Source: Actinoplanes siamensis (GTDB taxonomy: Bacteria > Actinomycetota > Actinomycetes > Mycobacteriales > Micromonosporaceae). From it: a stretch of DNA of 64,000 bases. The stretch covers positions 60,418 to 124,417 of the forward strand of contig NZ_BOMW01000017.1 of NCBI RefSeq assembly GCF_016862395.1, given 5' to 3'. Positions within the stretch are counted from its first letter, which is position 1. Each line of letters opens with the position of its first letter. The notes under the pieces are model-generated. The model was not told the DNA's origin. It saw nothing but the letters and a program-made list of their open reading frames with translations, and ran no database searches. The position numbers and the translations under genes are program-made. Below are positions 41,351-49,894 of the stretch, piece by piece.

Positions 41351-42697
41351 TCACGGCCAGGACGCCTCGATGGCGTCGAGGGTGGCCCTGGTGCCCTGCC
41401 CCTTGATCCACGCGGTCATGCCGGTCCAGAAGCTGCCCGCACCGACCTTGGCCGGCATCTGGTCGGAGGCGTCGAACCGGGCGACCGACTTGGGATCCCG
41501 CAAGATCTCGGCCGAGAGCCGGTCCACCGGGTTGGTGAAGAGCCCGAGGTCGATGTTCTTGTTCGCGGATACCCAGCCGCCGAGTGGCGCGCGGCTCGCG
41601 GCGAACTCGGCACTGGCCAGGTATGCCCACACGGCCTCGACCTCCGGGCGGTCCGCGAACGCCGCCACGAAGTCCCCGGCGACCAGGACTGGCTTGCCTT
41701 TGGCGGGATCGATGGGCGGGAGGTAGAACGCGAAGATATCGCCGTCCTCGGCCACCTTCGTCCCGCGCGGCCACTGGTTGCCGTAGAACGACGCCTGCCG
41801 GTGCAGGGTGCACTTGCCGGTGAGGAGGGGCAGGCCGGCGCTGACGTAGGAGGTGGTGGCGATGCTGGCCACGCCGGCGTACCCACCGTTGACGTACCGT
41901 GGGTTTCGCAGGATGGTGCCGGCCTTGTCGACCACTGCGACGATCTGCGGGTCGTTGAACGTGATCTCGTGCTTGACCCACCGGTCGTAGACCGCCGGAC
42001 CGGCCAGCCGAAGGGCGACGTCCTCGATCCAGTCGGTGGCCGGCCAGCCGGTGGCCGCACCGGACTCGATGCCGGCGCACCAGGGCTTGGCACCGCTGGC
42101 GGCGATCCTGTCGCTCAGGGCGATCAGGTCGTCCCAGCTCTCCGGCACCTCGTAGCCCCGCTTCTTGAAGGCCTGCGGCGAGTACCAAACCAACGACTTG
42201 ACGCTGGCGCCCAGCGGGGTGGCGTACCGCGTGCCGTTCGCCATGCCGTAGTTCTGCCAGTCAGTCGACCAGCCCTTCTGAGCGGCGGTGTTGACCGCCG
42301 CCGACGCGGGCTTGAGCTTGCCGTCAGCGACGAAGCCCTGCATCTGCCCCGGCTGGGAGAAGAGCGCGATGTCGGGCAAGTCGTTCTTGTCCACGCGGTC
42401 CTGCAAGTCCTTTTCGAAGTTGGACGAGCCCTTGTAGTCGATTCGGATGCCGGTGCAGTTGACGAAGTGCCGCCATGCCTGCGCCAGCTTGTTGGCCTCC
42501 AGATGGGTGACCGGCCCCAGCATGGAGACGGTCGTGCCGTCGTGGCCCTGGTACGGCCGGTAGGGCTCGCACTCGGCCGAGCGGGCCACCGAGGCGCGGT
42601 CCATCGTCGCGGCACTGCCGCACCCGGCCATGATCAGAGCCAGCGCACACGCGGCGGCCACCGGAAGCGCGCGGCGGCGCCCGACAGAGCTGATCAT
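41351..42697 (-). CDS. Orphan extracellular solute-binding lipoprotein (sugar type)
   Basis: A 448-residue protein with a lipoprotein signal (VGRRRALPVAAACALALIMA, then GC with Cys26). The mature part is a family 1 sugar-binding protein (DLPDIALFSQPGQMQGFVAD; ATPLGASVKSLVWYSPQAF; GMTAWIKGQGTRATLDAIEA). Cysteines at about 43, 81, 219 and 285 could form disulfides. No permease or ATPase gene is nearby; instead a chemoreceptor gene lies 29 bases upstream on the same strand. I infer a ligand-presenting role for that receptor, although a permease encoded elsewhere is possible. Confidence 0.85.
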   Translation of the reverse strand: MISSVGRRRALPVAAACALALIMAGCGSAATMDRASVARSAECEPYRPYQGHDGTTVSMLGPVTHLEANKLAQAWRHFVNCTGIRIDYKGSSNFEKDLQDRVDKNDLPDIALFSQPGQMQGFVADGKLKPASAAVNTAAQKGWSTDWQNYGMANGTRYATPLGASVKSLVWYSPQAFKKRGYEVPESWDDLIALSDRIAASGAKPWCAGIESGAATGWPATDWIEDVALRLAGPAVYDRWVKHEITFNDPQIVAVVDKAGTILRNPRYVNGGYAGVASIATTSYVSAGLPLLTGKCTLHRQASFYGNQWPRGTKVAEDGDIFAFYLPPIDPAKGKPVLVAGDFVAAFADRPEVEAVWAYLASAEFAASRAPLGGWVSANKNIDLGLFTNPVDRLSAEILRDPKSVARFDASDQMPAKVGAGSFWTGMTAWIKGQGTRATLDAIEASWP

Positions 42698-42726
42698 CGT
42701 GGTCCTCGAGTGCCCTAGGAGTTTGG

Positions 42727-44310
42727 TCAGGTACGGAAGCGGTGGACGGCCTCGCGCAGGTGCTGCGCCGTCTCCGCCAGGTCGGCCGCGGCGGCCTGGG
42801 TGCTGGTGGCGTCCTGGGCGGCCGCCTGCACTGAGCCGGCCAGCACCTCGATGGTCGATGCGATCTCCCGTGAGCCGCCGGCCGCCTCGGAGACGTTGCG
42901 GTTCATCTCGGTGGTCGTCGCCGTCTGTTCCTCCACCGCCGAGGCGATGGTGAGCTGGAAGTCGTTGATCTGCGTGATGATCCCGCTGATCTGCATGATG
43001 GCCTCGACGGCTCCGCCTGTGTCGCCTTGGATCGCCTGCACCCGGCGCACGATGTCGTCGGTGGCCTTGGCGGTCTCCTGAGCGAGCTCCTTCACCTCCC
43101 CGGCCACCACAGCGAAGCCTTTGCCGGCCTCACCGGCCCGGGCGGACTCGATTGTGGCGTTGAGCGCGAGGAGGTTGGTCTGCTCGGCGATCGCCGTGAT
43201 CACCTTGACCACGTCGCTGATTTCCGCCGAGGAGCGGCCGAGCTTCGTTACGGTTTGCGTGGTCTCCGCCGCGACGGTCACCGCCGCCGCCGCGACCCGG
43301 GCCGCCTCGTTGGCGCTGTACGAGATCGACTCGATGGACGAACCCATCTCCTCGCCGCCCACGGACAGCACTTCCACGTTGCGGGAAACCAGCCCCGCGG
43401 CCTCAGCCACCGCGTGCGCCTGCTGCGCGCTCTCGGCCGTGGAAGCGCCGAGCCTGCTGCCGGCCGCGCGCACCCGCCCGGAGGCTTCGTTGACCGCCTC
43501 GGCCGCGGTGGCGAGCGCCGCGACGGTGTCCCGCATCGCCTGCCGGGCCCGCTCATAGCCGGCCGCCATCCGCCCGATCTCGTCATTCGAATCGACCTCG
43601 GCAGGACTCGTGAGATCTCCCCCCGCCATCGCAGCGAGAGCACCCTCGACCCGCCTCACGGGCCGCACCATCGCACCGGCCAGGAACACCGCGGCAGCGC
43701 CGGCAAGCGCCAGGCCCACGACCAGCAGGGCCACGACGAGCTCGATGGCCTGGGTCTTCGCCTGCCGAATGGCGCGACCTCCCGCCATGACGCCGTCGGT
43801 CTCGAAGCGGGCCAGTTCGTCGAGGTTGTCCTTGGCCATATCCAGTGCGGCGCCCTGGACGAACCGCCCGTTCTGGAAGCTCACCACGTCGTGCGCCCGG
43901 CTGGCCGGCAACATCGTCTCGTCGCGCAACTGGCGGTACGTGGCGATCATTCCTTCGGTGGCCGCGATGGTGCCGGGTTGAGCGATGTTGGCGCCCCGGT
44001 ACGCCGACCACGCCGCGTCGTACGCCGCGTCGCCGGCCTGGATCTCCGCGTCGGCCCGCCTGCGGGACACCTCGTCGGTGAGCGCGACGTGCTCCAGCAG
44101 GGTGGAGTCCTCCTGCAACAGCTGCGTCCGGGCCTCGTTGATGCGCAGGGCCTGCTGCACTTGATCATCCGTGATGGTCCTGGCCGTGGCCGCGACCGAA
44201 TTCAGCTGAATGAGGGCGCCGGCGCCCACCGCGACCGTGGCGATCCCCGAGATCGCGGTTACCAGCAGCATTTTGGTCCGGACGCCCCGGTTCCGCCACC
44301 AACGGCCCAT
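42727..44310 (-). CDS. Methyl-accepting chemotaxis protein
   Basis: 527 residues from the ATG giving [22 protein letters not shown]1 is at about 12-32, followed by an extracytoplasmic four-helix-bundle ligand domain (35-190). TM2 is at about 192-215 ([20 protein letters not shown]), followed by HAMP (215-270) and a cytoplasmic coiled coil with the highly conserved hairpin tip [20 protein letters not shown] and the following [19 protein letters not shown]. It signals to CheA/CheW encoded elsewhere. Its presence indicates motility, for example flagellated zoospores. It is the first gene of a pair with the orphan solute-binding protein. Confidence 0.92.
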   Translation of the reverse strand: MGRWWRNRGVRTKMLLVTAISGIATVAVGAGALIQLNSVAATARTITDDQVQQALRINEARTQLLQEDSTLLEHVALTDEVSRRRADAEIQAGDAAYDAAWSAYRGANIAQPGTIAATEGMIATYRQLRDETMLPASRAHDVVSFQNGRFVQGAALDMAKDNLDELARFETDGVMAGGRAIRQAKTQAIELVVALLVVGLALAGAAAVFLAGAMVRPVRRVEGALAAMAGGDLTSPAEVDSNDEIGRMAAGYERARQAMRDTVAALATAAEAVNEASGRVRAAGSRLGASTAESAQQAHAVAEAAGLVSRNVEVLSVGGEEMGSSIESISYSANEAARVAAAAVTVAAETTQTVTKLGRSSAEISDVVKVITAIAEQTNLLALNATIESARAGEAGKGFAVVAGEVKELAQETAKATDDIVRRVQAIQGDTGGAVEAIMQISGIITQINDFQLTIASAVEEQTATTTEMNRNVSEAAGGSREIASTIEVLAGSVQAAAQDATSTQAAAADLAETAQHLREAVHRFRT

Positions 44311-44889
44311 GTCTCGGCGCTCCCCCGCTTCCTTTCCTTCAGCATCGCACAGGAATGTCGTATCCAAGGCGAATCTGAGGCGAGGGGGCGGCTACCGCAG
44401 CCGGACCCCTCGCCGGAAAAGGTCCGACTGTCAAGCCCGGATCTTGAGGGAGAGCTGGTTAGCTGGTTTTTGACGGTGCGGTGAACTTGTGATCGGCATA
44501 TTCGGCTTCATGGCGGGTGCACCGTTTTTTTCGTGATGACGAGCATTGAGATGCTGCTCGACAACGCCCAACTCATTCAGGTACGTGCAGGCTTGATGAT
44601 CATCTTGCCAGGGGTCGGCTATCTAGGATTCATACCGATCATGCAGCGAGTTGAGGGCCGAGTGAACGATGACCGCTCTCGGCTGATCACCTCCACCTTC
44701 GAGCCTTCGGCGTGCCGCTGCCGCAACCGGACGCCAGTGCTGTTCGCGCCTGTAGCGACGGGTTCAACGAACCGGCGCCACCATTCCGATCAACCGCGCC
44801 GGGCCGATCGAAGGAAAGACATGGCTTTCGATGAAAATGCCAGCCCGGCACATCTCGAGCCCAGCGGGCGTCTCACTCTCCTCGATCCT
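44311..44889. other. Intergenic stretch without a supported gene
   Basis: 579 bases of visibly lower GC between the chemoreceptor and the DksA/TraR-like gene. It includes a TTTTTT run at 44525-44531. A rightward open frame from 44533 has a hydrophobic start (LMIILPGVGYLGFIPI) but runs antisense through the dksA-like gene and has no family resemblance. It is probably promoter and decayed sequence. Confidence 0.4.
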
Positions 44890-45216
44890 CTATGCGCATG
44901 CCATGCACAAGCGGGCGAAGGGCCGAGCGGCGAGCCGTTCATCGCCGATCGGCCCTTCGCATCCTTCGCAGACGCCGTAGGTCCCCGCGTCCACCCGGCG
45001 CAGCGCGTCATCCACCTCGGCGATACGCTCCCGCGCCGTCGCCAGCAGCGCGGTCAGCTGGGCGCGTTCGAAGCCGATGGTGGCACCCTCCGGGTCGTGC
45101 TCGTCGTCGGCATTCGAATCGCGCGATGCCAGGAACAGCGCCTCCAGATCCCGGCCCAGCGTCGCGGCCTCAGCCTCCGCCCTCGCTCGCAGCCGCAGCA
45201 GCTCGTCCCGGACCAT
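44890..45216 (-). CDS. DksA/TraR-family zinc-finger protein
   Basis: About 108 residues starting MVRDELLRLRARAEAEAATL. A helical hairpin (about 5-75) carries the acidic tip (SNADDEHDPEGAT), followed by a zinc finger with Cys83, Cys86, Cys104 and Cys107 (CEGC ... CMAC) and the linker GPIGDERLAARPFARL. It is expected to enter the RNA polymerase secondary channel and modulate transcription. It is transcribed away from the YciI-like gene. The frame is open for 14 codons further upstream with no ribosome site. Confidence 0.88.
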   Translation of the reverse strand: MVRDELLRLRARAEAEAATLGRDLEALFLASRDSNADDEHDPEGATIGFERAQLTALLATARERIAEVDDALRRVDAGTYGVCEGCEGPIGDERLAARPFARLCMACA

Positions 45217-45366
45217 ATGGACAGCGTAGCGACCTCCAACGGGCGCCGACGGGGCCATGGAGTGACGCGCGGGCGGCGGCGGATCCGTGCGCCTGCGCCG
45301 TCCGAGTTCGCACGGTGTCCGGCTGGCCCGGCATCAGGCCCGGTGACGGTATGAAAGGCTGCGGAA

Positions 45367-45915
45367 ATGGAGTTCGTCTGCTATCACCGCGACCGGCCCG
45401 GCTCACTAGCGTTGCGTTACGAGCTGGCGGAACAACATTGGGCGTATATGGATAGGTTCGAAGCGGAATTGATCGCCCGTGGTCCGACCTTCGCCTCGGA
45501 TGGCGATACCCCGTCGGGGAGTCTTCATATTGTGGACCTCAACGACCCGGCTGCCGCGCGCGCGTTCGCATTCGACGAGCCCAACTACCAGGCCGGGGTA
45601 TACCAAGACGTGCTTTTGCGGCGGTGGCGCAACGCGCTGGGGCGCACCATGTGGGACTTCCCTGGAGGCCCGGCGGACGGCAACCGGTACTTTGTGCTCG
45701 GCTTGGGCCACGGCCCGGGCGCTGACATCACAGTGCCTTCCGATCAGGATCATTTGATCGCGTACGGGCCGCTGTTGTCCGACGATGGCACGACGTGGGT
45801 GGGAACCGCCGCGTTGTTGGTCGCTCAGGATTCAGACGAAGCGCGCACGATTCTTAGTCGGGAGCATTATTGTCTCATCGAGGTACATCGCTGGGAATTC
45901 GGAGGGCGGAGATAA
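45367..45915 (+). CDS. YciI-like domain protein (possibly two repeats)
   Basis: 182 residues. The first half (MEFVCYHRDRPGSLALRYEL through LHIVDLNDPAAARAFAFDEP) is a clear YCII-like dimeric alpha-beta domain. The second half (DHLIAYGPLLSDDGTTWVGT, then EHYCLIEVHRWEFGG) looks like a second copy. Function is unknown; YciI relatives may be small enzymes. Codon use is less GC-biased than in neighbouring genes (frequent TTG, CGT, ATT), suggesting more recent acquisition or low expression. Confidence 0.7.
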   Translation: MEFVCYHRDRPGSLALRYELAEQHWAYMDRFEAELIARGPTFASDGDTPSGSLHIVDLNDPAAARAFAFDEPNYQAGVYQDVLLRRWRNALGRTMWDFPGGPADGNRYFVLGLGHGPGADITVPSDQDHLIAYGPLLSDDGTTWVGTAALLVAQDSDEARTILSREHYCLIEVHRWEFGGRR

Positions 45916-45964
45916 GCCGTCACCAGTAAGGCGAGCGCACTCATCTCGGCCGAGCTTTGATCAC

Positions 45965-46100
45965 CCCGCCGCCGCGCGCCGTCCCGGCGGATGGTCAGGT
46001 CGCTGACGCCCAGGTCGCGCGCCAACTCCCGGACCCGGATCGCCCCGCAGCCACACAGGCGGCCCAGCAGCCGCTCGTGCCGCCGCGCCTGGAGAAGCCG
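45965..46100 (-). pseudogene. Remnant of a DeoR-family helix-turn-helix
   Basis: The leftward frame reads QARRHERLLGRLCGCGAIRV and continues with RELARDLGVSDLTIRRD, an almost complete DeoR N-terminal domain. It ends in unrelated sequence after the recognition helix, with no start codon next to it and no ligand domain. It lies between the YciI-like gene and the Flp pilin. Confidence 0.6.
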
Positions 46101-46285
46101 GTCCTCCGCTCCGCTCCGCCGGTGGGGACCGGGCGCCGGCCACTGCCGCCTGTCCACCGCTCACTTCGGCAACGCGCGACAACTGTTCTGCAACTCCACA
46201 AGCCTTCAGCGCACCGGGAACGTTCCGAAGTTGATGATGCCCCCGCCGCAGCACCCGCGCCACCCGCCGACGAAGGACAAGCGTC

Positions 46286-46492
46286 ATGGAAAAGCTGAAC
46301 ATGCTGGTCACCTACCTCCATGCTCGCTACTTCGCCGCCGCCGACGACCGGGGCGCCACCGTTGTCGAGTACTCGCTGCTGGCCGCCATCGTCGTCGGCG
46401 TCTGCATCGCCGCCTTCTCCGCCTTCGGCGGCCAGATCGCCTCGGTCCTCACCACGCTGACCCGCGAGATCAGTTTTCCCGGCGTCTCCTGA
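46286..46492 (+). CDS. Flp-family type IVb pilin
   Basis: A 68-residue prepilin. The leader ends DDRG and the mature part begins ATVVEYSLLAAIVVGVCIAA, with Glu28 at +5 from the Gly23/Ala24 cleavage site, as required by TadV/FppA-type peptidases. GAAGGA stands 8 bases before the ATG, and a strong hairpin follows the stop. No tad/cpa assembly genes are in the window, so this is a lone pilin subunit or one expressed with a distant tad locus. Confidence 0.88.
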   Translation: MEKLNMLVTYLHARYFAAADDRGATVVEYSLLAAIVVGVCIAAFSAFGGQIASVLTTLTREISFPGVS

Positions 46493-46515
46493 CGCGGTTC
46501 ACGATCGGGCACGAG

Positions 46516-46540
46516 GGGGCACGGCCGGTGGCCGTGCCCC
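46516..46540 (+). terminator. Terminator hairpin after the Flp pilin gene
   Basis: GGGGCACGGCC and GGCCGTGCCCC form a perfect 11-base stem with a 3-base loop, followed by TTCGT, 24 bases after the stop. Confidence 0.75.
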
Positions 46541-46795
46541 TTCGTCATTGCCCGCCGGGCCACGCCGGCGCCCCCGTTCGGCCGCGGCGGAGCAGCCACC
46601 GAGGCAACCCGGCCACAGCCGGCCGGATCCGTCCGGCGTCGCGCCGCGGCGCCGGACGAACACCGGCCCGCACTCTCGTTCCCGCAGGTCATCGTGGCGC
46701 CCCGGGAGCAGCGGACCGGACCACACCGGACACCGGCACGCCGCCCTCCGGCCGGGTCCCCAGGGACCGGTTCCCGGATCAACTGATCTTCCGTT

Positions 46796-46807
46796 TTCCG
46801 ATCGGAA
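46796..46807. promoter_or_regulatory. Palindrome upstream of the GH115 gene
   Basis: TTCCGATCGGAA is a perfect 12-base palindrome inside a less GC-rich stretch, about 140 bases before the GH115 start codon. Its position fits a sugar-responsive operator, but no regulator gene is adjacent. Confidence 0.35.
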
Positions 46808-46850
46808 TTTTCGGTGAGCCGGTTCGGGACGGCAGGCCTTTCCGTAAGCA

Positions 46851-46877
46851 TTGACTCGATAGATGCGTGGCTATACG
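46851..46877 (+). promoter_or_regulatory. Possible promoter of the GH115/SGNH operon
   Basis: TTGACT (46851-46856) and TATACG (46872-46877) are separated by 15 bases, slightly short of the optimum, and precede a leader of about 60 bases with GGAGG before the ATG at 46945. Confidence 0.4.
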
Positions 46878-46944
46878 TTGCCGGTACCTGATCGGCATGT
46901 TCCCGAAACTTTTGGAGCGCTTCGACCACCGGAGGCGTACCCCC

Positions 46945-49890
46945 ATGCGAAGTCACCTCGCGGCCGCCCTGGCCGCACTCGCCCTCCTCACCCCGGTCCC
47001 CGCCCGCGCCGCGCCCCCCGAACGCGACAGCGGCTATCTCTCCACCAAGGCCGGGCCCGGCCGGTTCCCACTCGTCGCCCGCGGCGTCGCCGCGCCGATC
47101 GTGACCAGCGCCAACGACTACGCGGGCGTGCTGCGGGCGGCCGGTGACCTGCGGTCCGACCTCGGCGCCGCGACAGGTGTCACCCCGCGGGCCGCCCAGG
47201 ACGCGTTCCCCGGCGGCCGCGATCCGATCATCGTCGGCACGATCGGCAGGTCCGCGCTGATCGACCGGATGGTCGCCGGTGGCCGGCTGGACACCCGCGG
47301 CATCGCCGGCAAATGGGAGACCTCGCTGCAACAGGTCGTCGACCACCCGCTTCCGGGTGTGCGCCGGGCGTTCGTGATCGCCGGCAGCGATCAGCGCGGC
47401 ACCATCTACGGTCTCTACGACGTGTCCCGCCTGATCGGCGTCTCGCCCTGGCATTTCTGGGACGACGTGCCGGTCCCGCACGCCGACGCGCTCTACGCCC
47501 TGCCCGGCCGGCACAGCCAGGGCACCCCGAAGGTCAAGTACCGCGGGTTCTTCATCAACGACGAGAACCCGGCCACCGGCACCTGGGCGCCGGCCTACTT
47601 CGGCCCCGGCAAGGCCCCCGGCTATCCGGGCGGGCTGAACGCCGACTACTACGCGAAGGTCTTCGAGACGATGCTCAGGCTCAAGGCCAACTACCTGTGG
47701 CCGGCGGTCTGGGGGCGGGCGTTCGCCGAGGACGACCCGGCCAACCACGCCACCGCCAGCTACTACGGCGTGGTGATCGGCACCTCGCACGAGGCGCCGA
47801 TGATGCGCGGCATCGAGGAGTGGAACCGCCACCCGGCCGGCACCGGCGAGTGGAGCTTCCGGCGCAACCCGGACGCGATCAAGAACTACTGGCGGGCCGG
47901 CATCGAGCGGATGCGCGACCAGGACATCGAGGGCGTGGTCACGCTCGGCATGCGCGGCAACGGCGACGTGAGCCTGCCGGACGGCGACGGCACCGACCTG
48001 ATGGACTCGATCATCGACACCCAGCGCCAGATCCTCGCGGAGGAGGGCATGCTCGGCGCGCCCCAGGTGCAGACCCTCTACAAGGAGGTGCAGCGCTACT
48101 GGGACCAGGGCTACCGCCCGCCGGACGACGTGACAGTGGTGTTCTGCGACGACAACTGGGGCAACATGCGCAAGCTGCCCGACCCGTCGCTGCCGGCCCG
48201 CAGCGGCGGGTACGGCCTCTACTACCACTTCGACTACGTCGGCGACGGCCGCAACTACAAGTGGGTGGACACCGCCAACCTGGTCAACACCTGGGAACAG
48301 CTGCACCGCGCGTACACGTCCGGCGTGGACCGGCTCTGGGTGGCGAACGTCGGCGATCTCAAGAACGAGGAGGAGCCGACCCAGTTCTTCCTGGACTACG
48401 CGTGGAACCCGGATGCGATTCCGCTGGACGGCATCAAGGCCTGGGAACGCCGCTACGCGGCGGAGAACTTCGGCACGCCGCTGTCCGCCGAGATCGCGGA
48501 GATCCTGTCCCGGTACGGCGTTCTGCAGTCGCGCCGCAAGCCCGAGCTGCTCAACCGGCGGATCACCGTCGACCCGGCCAAGGACCTACACACCGACCCG
48601 TCCGCGGTGATCTACGACGACCAGGGCAACCCGTTCAGCCTCACCGACTACGCCGAGATGGACCGGGTCGTCGGCGAGTGGGTCGCGCTCGCGGATCGCG
48701 CCACCCGCCTGCGCGAGCGGGTGCCGGACGCCTGGCGGGACGCGTTCTTCCAGCTCGTCTACTACCAGGTGGCGGCGACCGCGAACCTGTACGAGCTGCG
48801 CCGGGCCGAGTTCACCAACATCCGCTACGCGGCGCAGGGCCGGGCCGCGACCAACGACCTGGCCGCCGAGGCGGAGGCGCGGTTCGCCGAGGACCAGGCT
48901 CTCAACGCCTACTACAACACCGAGCTGGCCGGCGGGAAGTGGAAGGACTGGCAGCTGCAACCCAAGATCGGGTACGGGAACGTGGCGCGCTACGGCCCGA
49001 ACGCGCCCTGGCAGCAGCCGGAACTGAACAACGTGGCGCTGCCGGACGAGATCTACCCGTACCTGCGGCGGATCGAGGTGCCCGCCGGCTCCTCGCTGGG
49101 CGTCGCGCTGGACGGCGGGGACGCCACCACGCTGCCCGAGTTCAGCCCGTGGCAGGCGCAGGCCCGGCAGTACATCGAGGTCTACAACAAGGGGACGGCG
49201 CCGTTCCGGTACCGGATCACCGCGGGGCAGCCGTGGGTGCACGTCACGCCGGCTTCGGGGACGGTGGACAAGCAGATCCGGGCGGGCGTGTCGGTGGACT
49301 GGCGGCGGGCGCCGGCCGGGGTCACCGACGTACAGCTGAAGGTCGAAGGCGCGGGAAGCACGGTCCTGGTGCGCGCGCCGATCCGCAACCCGGCGCTCAC
49401 GCCGCGGGGTTTCGCCGAGGCCAACGGCTACGTCTCGATCCCGGCGACCGGCTTCGACCGGAAGGCCGGCGCCTGGCAGGTGCTGCCCGGGATCGGGAAG
49501 GCCGGCGACGGCATGACGCCGGCCGGCGGCGGCTCCCGGCTCGACTACCGGGTGACGCTGACCAGCTCCGGGCCGGTGCGGATCTCTGCCCTGCTGGCCC
49601 CGCGGAACGGGCAGCTGCGGTACGCGATCTCGGTGGACGGCGCGGCCCCGCAGACCGTCGACGCGGTCGCCGCGACCGGGGCCAACGACACCACGATGAA
49701 CCGGCAGTGGGCCCGCAACACCTCGGACAACGTCAACGTCACCACGACCACGCACGAGATCGCCGGGGCAGGGACGCACACCGTCTCGTTCCTGGCGATC
49801 GACTCAGCGGTGATCCTGCAACGGTTGATCGTGGACACCGGCGGGGTCAAGTACAGCTATCTCGGCCCGCCCACCAGCCGGAGGTTCTGA
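46945..49890 (+). CDS. Secreted GH115 alpha-glucuronidase
   Basis: 981 residues from the ATG behind GGAGG; the open frame extends 26 codons upstream without a ribosome site. The signal peptide is HLAAALAALALLTPVPARAA. The N-terminal domain (about 30-180) is followed by a barrel region with KYRGFFINDENPATGTWAPA and MLRLKANYLWPAVWGRAF, typical of GH115. The C-terminal beta domains include DSAVILQRLIVDTGG. GH115 enzymes remove (4-O-methyl-)glucuronic acid from xylan side chains. An SGNH hydrolase gene follows after 4 bases, consistent with xylan de-branching. Confidence 0.88.
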   Translation: MRSHLAAALAALALLTPVPARAAPPERDSGYLSTKAGPGRFPLVARGVAAPIVTSANDYAGVLRAAGDLRSDLGAATGVTPRAAQDAFPGGRDPIIVGTIGRSALIDRMVAGGRLDTRGIAGKWETSLQQVVDHPLPGVRRAFVIAGSDQRGTIYGLYDVSRLIGVSPWHFWDDVPVPHADALYALPGRHSQGTPKVKYRGFFINDENPATGTWAPAYFGPGKAPGYPGGLNADYYAKVFETMLRLKANYLWPAVWGRAFAEDDPANHATASYYGVVIGTSHEAPMMRGIEEWNRHPAGTGEWSFRRNPDAIKNYWRAGIERMRDQDIEGVVTLGMRGNGDVSLPDGDGTDLMDSIIDTQRQILAEEGMLGAPQVQTLYKEVQRYWDQGYRPPDDVTVVFCDDNWGNMRKLPDPSLPARSGGYGLYYHFDYVGDGRNYKWVDTANLVNTWEQLHRAYTSGVDRLWVANVGDLKNEEEPTQFFLDYAWNPDAIPLDGIKAWERRYAAENFGTPLSAEIAEILSRYGVLQSRRKPELLNRRITVDPAKDLHTDPSAVIYDDQGNPFSLTDYAEMDRVVGEWVALADRATRLRERVPDAWRDAFFQLVYYQVAATANLYELRRAEFTNIRYAAQGRAATNDLAAEAEARFAEDQALNAYYNTELAGGKWKDWQLQPKIGYGNVARYGPNAPWQQPELNNVALPDEIYPYLRRIEVPAGSSLGVALDGGDATTLPEFSPWQAQARQYIEVYNKGTAPFRYRITAGQPWVHVTPASGTVDKQIRAGVSVDWRRAPAGVTDVQLKVEGAGSTVLVRAPIRNPALTPRGFAEANGYVSIPATGFDRKAGAWQVLPGIGKAGDGMTPAGGGSRLDYRVTLTSSGPVRISALLAPRNGQLRYAISVDGAAPQTVDAVAATGANDTTMNRQWARNTSDNVNVTTTTHEIAGAGTHTVSFLAIDSAVILQRLIVDTGGVKYSYLGPPTSRRF

Positions 49891-49894
49891 CATC

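Noticed and set aside
44533..45354. Rightward 273-codon open frame with a hydrophobic beginning
   Set aside because: Its second half is antisense to the clear DksA/TraR-type zinc-finger gene, it has no ribosome site and no family resemblance.
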